From Dokdonella sp. (GTDB lineage: Bacteria; Pseudomonadota; Gammaproteobacteria; Xanthomonadales; Rhodanobacteraceae): DNA of 64,000 bases. Where the stretch lies: NCBI GenBank assembly GCA_019634795.1, contig JAHCAR010000008.1, forward strand, positions 98,577-162,576, in the 5' to 3' direction. This document shows, piece by piece, positions 58,725 to 64,000 of this stretch. The position numbers and the translations under genes are program-made. The first letter of the stretch is position 1, and the number at the start of each line of letters is the position of its first letter. The notes beneath the pieces were generated by a model. The model made no database searches, was not told the DNA's origin, and saw nothing but the letters and a program-made list of their open reading frames with translations.

Positions 58725-59174
58725 ATGACCCCGCTAGCCCGCATCGCCTCCGCCATTGCCCTGCTCGGTGCGGCCGCGCCGGCCCTGGCCGATACGTCCT
58801 CCGGAACCCAGAAATTCGGCGACTACCTGATCCACTACAACGCACTGTCGACGCAGTCGCTGAACGCCGACATGGCGCGCCAGTATTCGATCGAGCGCTC
58901 GGACAAGCGTGGCCTGATCAACATTTCGGTGCAGAAGGTCGCCGCCGACGGCACCGCGGCGGCAGTGAATGCCGAGATCCGCGGCGAGGCGACCAACCTG
59001 ACCGGCCAGAAGTCGCCGATCACGATCCGCGAGATCCCCGACCAGTACGTCTCCTACATCGGCCTGTTCGACGTCGCGCCACCCGATACCTACAGCTTCG
59101 ACCTCTCGATCAAGCCGGCCGGCGCCGATCGCGCCTACGAAGTACGGTTCAGCCAGAACTTCGTGGCCGAGTAA
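58725..59174 (+). CDS. DUF4426 domain-containing exported protein
   Basis: 149 aa. Signal peptide ~1-22 (A-L-A|DT). Mature body GTQKFGDYLIHYNALSTQSLNADMARQYSIERSDKRG (split ~25-62), NISVQKVA, NLTGQKSPITIREI and VRFSQNFVAE match DUF4426. Periplasmic, function unknown. In the same direction and 58 bp after yggT, a common neighbour in gammaproteobacteria. The next 725 bp is a repeat field. Confidence 0.9.
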   Translation: MTPLARIASAIALLGAAAPALADTSSGTQKFGDYLIHYNALSTQSLNADMARQYSIERSDKRGLINISVQKVAADGTAAAVNAEIRGEATNLTGQKSPITIREIPDQYVSYIGLFDVAPPDTYSFDLSIKPAGADRAYEVRFSQNFVAE

Positions 59175-59199
59175 GACGGGGTTGCGCTGCGATTTCTCG

Positions 59200-59897
59200 A
59201 GTGGTGACGAAGAGCATCGCGCGTGAACGCGCTCCAACGACGAAGCAGCAACGCGTCGACCCCCATCGAAATCCGCGCCACCCTTCGCCGCCCTCTGTAG
59301 GAGCGCCTTCAGGCGCGATGCCCCTTGGCAAGGTTCCGGGAAGAGCATCGCGCGCAAACGCGCTCCAACGACGAGGCAGAAACGCGTCGACCCCCATCCA
59401 AATCCGCGCCAACTTTCGCCGCCCTTCGTAGGAGCGCCTTCAGGCGCGATGCCCCTTGGCAAGGTTTCGGAAAGAGCATCGCGCGCAAACGCGCTTCAAC
59501 GACGAAGCAGAAACGCGTCGACCCCCATCCAAATCCGCGCCAACTTTCGCCGCCCTTCGTAGGAGCGCCTTCAGGCGCGATGCCATTTGACAAGGATCCG
59601 GGAAGAGTATCGCGCGTAAACGCGCTCCAACGACGAAGCAGAAACGCATCGACCCCCATCGAAATCCGCACCACCTTTCGCCGCTCTTCGTAGGAGCGCC
59701 TTCAGGCGCGATGCCCTTTGGCAATATTCCGGGAAGAGCATCGCGCGTAAACGCGCTCCAACGACGAAGCAGAAACGCATCGACCCCCATCGAAAGCCGC
59801 GCCACCTTTCGCCGCTCTTCGTAGGAGCGCCTTCAGGCGCGATGCCATTTGGCAAGGTTCCGGAAAGAGCATCGCGCCTGAAGGCGCTCCTACAGTG
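59200..59897. repeat. Tandem 131-bp repeat array (five units and a partial) with REP-like hairpins
   Basis: The marker GTAGGAGCG recurs at 59297, 59428, 59559, 59690 and 59821, a 131-bp period each time. Each unit has two stem-loops: GGAGCGCCTTCAGGCGCGAT and GAGCATCGCGCG..CGCGCTCC. A partial unit precedes (from ~59200). The array ends with an inverted copy of the first hairpin (~59871-59893). 131 is not a multiple of 3, so apparent reading frames shift each unit. The 59175-59899 gap contains nothing else. Confidence 0.95.
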
Positions 59898-59899
59898 CC

Positions 59900-60730
59900 C
59901 TATAGGGGTAGCGGGGATGGATCCGGCCTCGCGTTGGCCACCGCGGCGATATGCCGGTGCAAGGCGTCGAGCCCGTCGAACAGGGCCGCCGGACCGGGTT
60001 GCAGGATGATCGGCGACTTGATCTCGTGCAGTTGGCCATTGCGCACGGCCGGAATGGCCTGCCAGCCGGGCCGGGCCGCGACGCGATCGGGGCGGAACTT
60101 CTTGCCGCACCAGGATCCGAGAATGAGATCCGGCTGGCGCCGCACGATTTCCGCGCCGTCGGCGATGATGCGATCACGGGCCAGCGACTTTTCCGCCAGT
60201 TCGGGGAACACGTCGTCGCCGCCGGCGATGCAGATCAACTCGGCGACCCAGCGGATGCCGCTGATCGGTGGCTCGTCCCATTCCTCGAAGTAAACGCGTG
60301 GGCGCCGCGGCAATCGCGCCGCCGCCGCTTCGATCGCGGCAATATGGGCCTCGGCTTCGCCCGCATAACGCTCGGCCTTTGCGGACGCGCCGACCATGGC
60401 GCCGAGCCGGCGGATATAACCGAGGATGCCGGCGACCGAGCGGTGGTTGCTGATCCAGACCTCGATGCCGGCCTTGATCAGGTCGCGCGCGATATCGGCC
60501 TGGATATCGGAAAAGCCGATGACCAAGTCGGGCTCCAGCTCGAGGATTGCAGCCGTCTTCGCCGAGGTGAAGGCGGAGACCTTGGGCTTTTCACGGCGCG
60601 CCCGTGGCGGACGTACGGTGAAACCGGAAATGCCGACGATGCGACGCTCCTCGCCGAGCGCATAGAGCACCTCGGTCGGCTCCTCGGTCAGGCAGACGAT
60701 GCGTTGCGGGAACGGATCGCCGACGCGCAT
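59900..60730 (-). CDS. BtuF-like substrate-binding-fold protein without signal peptide
   Basis: 276 aa from ATG 60730. RIVCLTEEPTEVLYALG, VSAFTSAKTAAILELEPDLVIGFSDIQADI, RPRVYFEEWDEPPISGIRWVAELI, PDLILGSWCGKKF: the cobalamin/siderophore-binding (class III) ABC substrate-binding fold. It starts MRVGDPFPQRI with no signal peptide or lipobox, so cytoplasmic as written. No ABC permease or ATPase gene beside it. Start overlaps the pdxH stop (ATGA), so translationally coupled. Ligand unknown; cobalamin or other corrinoid binding is a guess from the family. Confidence 0.8.
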   Translation of the reverse strand: MRVGDPFPQRIVCLTEEPTEVLYALGEERRIVGISGFTVRPPRARREKPKVSAFTSAKTAAILELEPDLVIGFSDIQADIARDLIKAGIEVWISNHRSVAGILGYIRRLGAMVGASAKAERYAGEAEAHIAAIEAAAARLPRRPRVYFEEWDEPPISGIRWVAELICIAGGDDVFPELAEKSLARDRIIADGAEIVRRQPDLILGSWCGKKFRPDRVAARPGWQAIPAVRNGQLHEIKSPIILQPGPAALFDGLDALHRHIAAVANARPDPSPLPL

Positions 60731-61353
60731 CAGGGGTAGAGCAGGCGCCGGCTCCAGACGCCGTTGCGGCATTCGTAGCGCTGGCGGTCGTGCAGGCGGA
60801 AATTCGCGCCGTACCAGAACTCGAACAGGTCCGGCCTGAGCAGGTAGCCGCCCCAGTGCGGGGGTCTCGTCACCTCGATACCCTCGAAGCGACGTTCGAT
60901 TTCGGCGACGCGCGCGTCGAAGACCTCGCGGCTCGGCAATTCCTGCGACTGCAGCGAGGCCCAGGCACCGATCTGGCTCATGCGTGGACGCGTGGCGAAA
61001 TAGGCGTCCGAGTCGGCCGCGCCGAGCTTGCCGACCTCGCCTTCGACACGCACCTGGACCTGGTCGCGCAGGGTCTTCCAGTGAAAGCCGACGGCGGCCT
61101 GCGCATGCGCGGCGAGCTGGCCGGCCTTGGCGCTTTCGTAGTTGGTGAAGAAACGCAAACCGTCCTCGCCGAGGCCCTTGAGCAGGACGATGCGCGAGGA
61201 CACGCGCCCCTGCGCGTCGGCCGTGGCCAGCGACATCGCGGTCGGCTCCGGATCACCGGCCGCGCCCGCTTCCTCAATGAGCCGGCGCAGGGTTTCGATG
61301 GCCTGCTGGTAGAGTGCAGCGGAGTCGGATGATGGAGCGGCGGCATCGGTCAT
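60730..61353 (-). CDS. pdxH: Pyridoxamine/pyridoxine 5'-phosphate oxidase
   Basis: 207 aa. EPTAMSLATADAQGRVSSRIVLLKG (split), GLRFFTNYESAKAGQLAAHAQAAVGFHW, PRMSQIGAWASLQSQEL, PPHWGGYLLRPDLFEFW and C-terminal RLHDRQRY..WSRRLLYP are the PdxH series; FMN enzyme forming PLP. ATG at 61353 directly opposite the start of the kinase gene (the two ATGs overlap in CATG), with no clear ribosome site. Confidence 0.96.
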   Translation of the reverse strand: MTDAAAPSSDSAALYQQAIETLRRLIEEAGAAGDPEPTAMSLATADAQGRVSSRIVLLKGLGEDGLRFFTNYESAKAGQLAAHAQAAVGFHWKTLRDQVQVRVEGEVGKLGAADSDAYFATRPRMSQIGAWASLQSQELPSREVFDARVAEIERRFEGIEVTRPPHWGGYLLRPDLFEFWYGANFRLHDRQRYECRNGVWSRRLLYP

Positions 61354-62233
61354 GGGTCGAAATGCTAGCACGCGACCGGGCTTCGACCCGGCCGTGGTCG
61401 CGGACATCCTGTCGCACATGCTCGAAGGCATCGACGGCTCGTCGCGGCCGCGCCTGGTTGGGCTCAGCGCGCTGCAGGGCAGCGGCAAGAGCACCCTGGC
61501 CGCGCAACTGGTGGCGGCCGCGACGGAGCGCGGGGTGGCCGCACTGACTTTGTCGCTGGACGATGTCTACTTCGGCCGGCGCCGCCGCCAGGCCCTCGCC
61601 CGCGAGGTGCATCCCTTGCTGGCCGTGCGCACGGTGCCGGGCACGCACGATATCGCCCTGCTCGAGCGCACGCTCGATGCGCTGGGCTCGGCCTGCCGCG
61701 CTGCGCCAGCGAGGATTCCGCGCTTCGACAAGGGCATCGATACGCGCCTGCCGCCCTCGCGCTGGCGCCGCGTACACGAGGCTCCGCAGCTGGTCGTGCT
61801 CGAAGGCTGGTGCATCGGCGTCACCGCAGAGGACGACTCCGCGCTGCTCGAAGCGGTCAATGACCTCGAGCGCGAGCACGATCCGGATCGGCGCTGGCGG
61901 CGCTTCGTCAACGCGCAGTTGGCCGGCGACTATGCGCGGCTGTGGCGGCGAATCGAGCGGCTCGTCCTGCTGCGCGCGCCGGCCTACGAGGTCGTGCGGC
62001 GATGGCGCGAAGAGCAGGAACGCGCTCTGCGCCGACGCGCTGCCGCGCGCGCCATGTCGCCCGCGCAGGTTCGCCACTTCCTCGAATTCGCCGAACGCCT
62101 GAGCCGGCATGCCCTGGCCACCCTGCCCGGGCGCGCCGACCTGATCGTCGCGCTCGATGAAGAACGCAAGGTGACTTCGATCAGGCCGCGGACACCGCGC
62201 GCTGCATCGCGCGGGCCAGCTGCTCGATATTGA
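61352..62233 (+). CDS. P-loop kinase related to D-glycerate 3-kinase
   Basis: 293 aa. Walker A GLSALQGSGKSTLAAQLV, LSLDDVYFGRRRRQAL, HPLLAVRTVPGTHDIALLE, PRFDKGIDTRLPPSRW, VLEGWCIGV, RLWRRIERLVLLRAPAYEVVRRWREEQE are the glycerate-kinase-like (GLYK/YggC) pattern. Probable phosphorylation of glycerate or a similar small molecule. ATG 61352 overlaps the divergent pdxH ATG; a later start cannot be excluded. 3' end overlaps the convergent kinase gene by 53 nt. Confidence 0.82.
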   Translation: MGRNASTRPGFDPAVVADILSHMLEGIDGSSRPRLVGLSALQGSGKSTLAAQLVAAATERGVAALTLSLDDVYFGRRRRQALAREVHPLLAVRTVPGTHDIALLERTLDALGSACRAAPARIPRFDKGIDTRLPPSRWRRVHEAPQLVVLEGWCIGVTAEDDSALLEAVNDLEREHDPDRRWRRFVNAQLAGDYARLWRRIERLVLLRAPAYEVVRRWREEQERALRRRAAARAMSPAQVRHFLEFAERLSRHALATLPGRADLIVALDEERKVTSIRPRTPRAASRGPAARY

Positions 62234-63749
62234 TCGGTTTGGTCAGGTACTGGTTGGCGCCGGCATTGAGGGCGACCTTGCGTGCCTCTTCCGTAGGCGT
62301 CGCCGACAGGGTGACGATATGTCCGCGGTAACCCTTGGCGCGCAGCCGGAACACGGCGGTGTTGCCCGACAGCCCGGGCAGTTCGACATCGACCAGCAGG
62401 ACATCGGGCGGATTCGCCAGGGCCTGTTCGACCGCCAGCGTGGCATCGCCGACCGAGCGCACGCGAAAGCCGAGGTCGGTCAGCATCACCTCGAGAAGAT
62501 GGGTGATATCGGGATCGTCGTCGACCACGAGCACGCTGTGCACGCGTTGCTGCTGACCATTCGCGGCATCCGCCCGCGCCGGCGATGCGTCCGCCGGCTC
62601 GGCCGGGGCCAGGCCAGGCAGGACGATACGGAAGCGCGAGCCCTTGCCTAGCGTCGATTGCAGGTCGAGCGTGCCATGCATTTGCCCGACCAGGCGCTTG
62701 ACGATGCTGAGGCCGAGGCCCGCGCCGCTGCCGGGCGCCTGGCCGACCTTGTTGAACGGCTCGAAGACACGCTCGCGATAGTCCTCGCCGATGCCGATGC
62801 CGGTGTCGCGGACTTCGATCAGCAGGGCGGCGTCCTTCCAGGTCAGGCGCGCCTTGACCTCGCCTTGCTGGGTATAGCGCACGGCGTTCGAGATCAGGTT
62901 GACGAGGATCTGGCGCACGCGCAGTTCGTCGAGGATCGGGGTCTTGTCGTCGACCAGTTCTAGCTCGATGTCGAAATCCAGGCCCTGTTCGGCAGCCAGT
63001 GGCCGGAACATGCCGTCGAGGTCGTCGTGCATCGCCTGCAGGTCGGTCTCGACCGGCGCCAGCAGGCTCGAGCGCGAATCGGCCCGCGCGTACTCGAGCA
63101 GGTTTTCGGCCAGCGTGAACAGGTAATTGGCATTGCGCCGGATCGCGCGCAAGGCGTGCCGGGTCTCCGCATCGGGATCCGGGTCGACGCGGGTTTCGAG
63201 CAGGTGCAGATAGCCGAACACCGAGGTCAGCGGCGTGCGGAAATCATGGCTCAGCGTCGCGATCAGCGCATTCTTGAGGGCATTGGCATCCTGCAGGCGC
63301 GCACGCTGCTGCTCGAGTTCGCTGCGGATCTGGCGTAGCTGGGAAATCGCCTTGCCTTTCTGGTAGCCGATCAGGGCCGCCTCGTTGCCAGTCTGCTGCT
63401 GCGCCTGCTGACGATCGTGCTCGCCTTGTGCATCGAGCAGCAACACCCGGAAACCGTCGCCCTCGACCAGCAGGTGAACGTGCGCACTGCGCCCGTTCGG
63501 CATCTGCACGAACGGCAGGTCGACGCTTTCGTCGAGCGACATGCCGATGAAAAGATCCTGCAACTGGCGGGCGCCGGCCTGGGCATTGTCGACGTCGAAG
63601 CCGAACCGGTTCGCATCCCCCTGCAGGTTGATCAGGTGCCAGGCCGAATCGAATTCGAGCAGCAGCGGTTGCGCGCGCTCGAACAGGAAGCGGGCGATGT
63701 GGCGCTCGACCTCGGGCGAGAAGTCGGCGAGCTCCGGCGCGTCCTTCAT
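62181..63749 (-). CDS. Hybrid histidine kinase (HisKA-HATPase-REC), soluble
   Basis: 522 aa, no membrane helix. N-terminal ~1-135 unknown sensor region, coiled coil ~140-170 (ISQLRQIRSELEQQRARLQDA split), HisKA with LSHDFRTPLTSVFGYL, HATPase (LVNLISNAVRYTQQGEVKA, GSGAGLGLSIVKRLVGQM), Ala/Asp-rich linker, C-terminal receiver (VLVVDDDPDITH, LLVDVELPGLSGN, YLTKPINIEQLARAM). Its ATG overlaps the stop of the small GTPase gene (ATGA). Likely takes its signal from, or passes it to, that GTPase. Confidence 0.9.
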   Translation of the reverse strand: MKDAPELADFSPEVERHIARFLFERAQPLLLEFDSAWHLINLQGDANRFGFDVDNAQAGARQLQDLFIGMSLDESVDLPFVQMPNGRSAHVHLLVEGDGFRVLLLDAQGEHDRQQAQQQTGNEAALIGYQKGKAISQLRQIRSELEQQRARLQDANALKNALIATLSHDFRTPLTSVFGYLHLLETRVDPDPDAETRHALRAIRRNANYLFTLAENLLEYARADSRSSLLAPVETDLQAMHDDLDGMFRPLAAEQGLDFDIELELVDDKTPILDELRVRQILVNLISNAVRYTQQGEVKARLTWKDAALLIEVRDTGIGIGEDYRERVFEPFNKVGQAPGSGAGLGLSIVKRLVGQMHGTLDLQSTLGKGSRFRIVLPGLAPAEPADASPARADAANGQQQRVHSVLVVDDDPDITHLLEVMLTDLGFRVRSVGDATLAVEQALANPPDVLLVDVELPGLSGNTAVFRLRAKGYRGHIVTLSATPTEEARKVALNAGANQYLTKPINIEQLARAMQRAVSAA

Positions 63750-64000
63750 CGGTCGAGACTCCGTGCCAGTTCCGCGAACGCCTGCTCCACGCCATCGCCC
63801 GAGAGCGCGCTGGTCTCGATGACGGCCAGGGTCTTGCGCAGTTCGACCAGGGTCGAAGGCGCGACTTCCCAGCGCTCGACGAGGTCGAGCTTGTTGACCA
63901 GCAAGACCGCCTGCGCCTCGGGCAACAGGCTGCGCGACTGCAGGAGCAGGTCGATCGCCGTGCGCAGGGTTTGTTCGCGCGTGCCGTCGGCGACCAGGAG
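63746..64000 (-). CDS. Small Ras-like GTPase, C-terminal part (N-terminus beyond window)
   Basis: 84 visible codons, beginning LLVADGTREQTLRTAIDLLLQ. The G4 motif NKLD (VLLVNKLDLVERW) and G5 (ETSALSGDGV) identify a small GTPase; VADGTREQTLRTA is typical of the bacterial Rab/ARF-like type. Stop overlaps the hybrid kinase start (ATGA). GTPase + kinase pairs recall bacterial signalling modules with roadblock proteins (for example Streptomyces conservons), but the neighbours on the right are not visible. Confidence 0.8.
   Translation of the reverse strand, partial: LLVADGTREQTLRTAIDLLLQSRSLLPEAQAVLLVNKLDLVERWEVAPSTLVELRKTLAVIETSALSGDGVEQAFAELARSLDR

Noticed and set aside
57985-58756. Long minus-strand His/Asp/Gln-rich frame opposite yggT
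   Set aside because: Antisense to the YggT membrane protein; His/Asp richness is the complement of hydrophobic codons, not a metal-binding protein.
59309-59805. Overlapping ~121-codon frames on both strands in the 131-bp array
   Set aside because: The same protein segment reappears in shifted frames because the unit is 131 bp. The frames contain only repeat sequence and lack ribosome sites.

Overview
The window is GC-rich bacterial chromosome. Its gene content and order point to a gammaproteobacterium of the Lysobacterales (Xanthomonadales), probably near the Rhodanobacteraceae. Evidence for this is the pilT / yggS-proC-yggT block, rpsU-yqeY-dnaG, a fused aspartokinase-homoserine dehydrogenase leading a thrABC operon, DUF3016 and DUF4426 proteins, and several large secreted proteins ending in an F-A-D-G-F-E-like tail. 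The genus is an inference; there is no rRNA or tRNA gene to test it.

Layout. 1-4.3 kb: the N-terminal part of a secreted beta-helix protein, a ~40 bp repeat array and a BaeR-like response regulator. 4.4-11.1 kb: a translationally coupled operon of YfiR-like periplasmic protein, hybrid sensor kinase, REC-GGDEF diguanylate cyclase and TonB-dependent receptor, which reads as an outer-membrane-signal to c-di-GMP circuit. 11.3-18.1 kb: a CadC-like TPR regulator, then two hydroxylase/sulfotransferase sets, one encoded as two coupled genes and one as a single fused protein, with a ferritin-like gene between them. 18.2-22.5 kb: thiC with a TPP riboswitch, then palindromic repeats. One hairpin module in this field carries a GIY-YIG nuclease gene in its loop.

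22.5-34.2 kb is mostly housekeeping: pepQ, a DUF218 protein, a MidA-like methyltransferase, folate genes (pteridine-reductase-like SDR, folK, folB), a MscS-like channel, an orphan Anbu proteasome-like protease, a Kelch protein and tsaD. 34.2-41.2 kb is the macromolecular-synthesis region. Between yqeY and dnaG lies a ~4.1 kb segment with two unknown genes, flanked by a 144 bp direct duplication of the dnaG start, so a 44-codon dnaG stub precedes the intact gene. 41.2-46.2 kb is thrABC behind a Thr-rich leader peptide.

46.6-55.2 kb holds a cold-shock gene with a strong terminator, two large secreted proteins with the shared C-terminal tail, a DUF4097-like lipoprotein, a 2OG-Fe(II) oxygenase and a protein with an IPTL-CTERM-like tail. 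55.3-59.2 kb is pilT, yggS, proC, yggT and a DUF4426 gene. 59.2-59.9 kb is five tandem 131 bp repeats. 59.9-64 kb holds a signal-peptide-less BtuF-like protein, pdxH, a glycerate-kinase-like P-loop kinase, and a hybrid kinase coupled to a small GTPase cut by the window edge.

The two observations most worth following are the GIY-YIG gene sitting exactly inside one copy of a multi-copy palindromic repeat, and the dnaG insertion with a duplicated and apparently restored 5' end.
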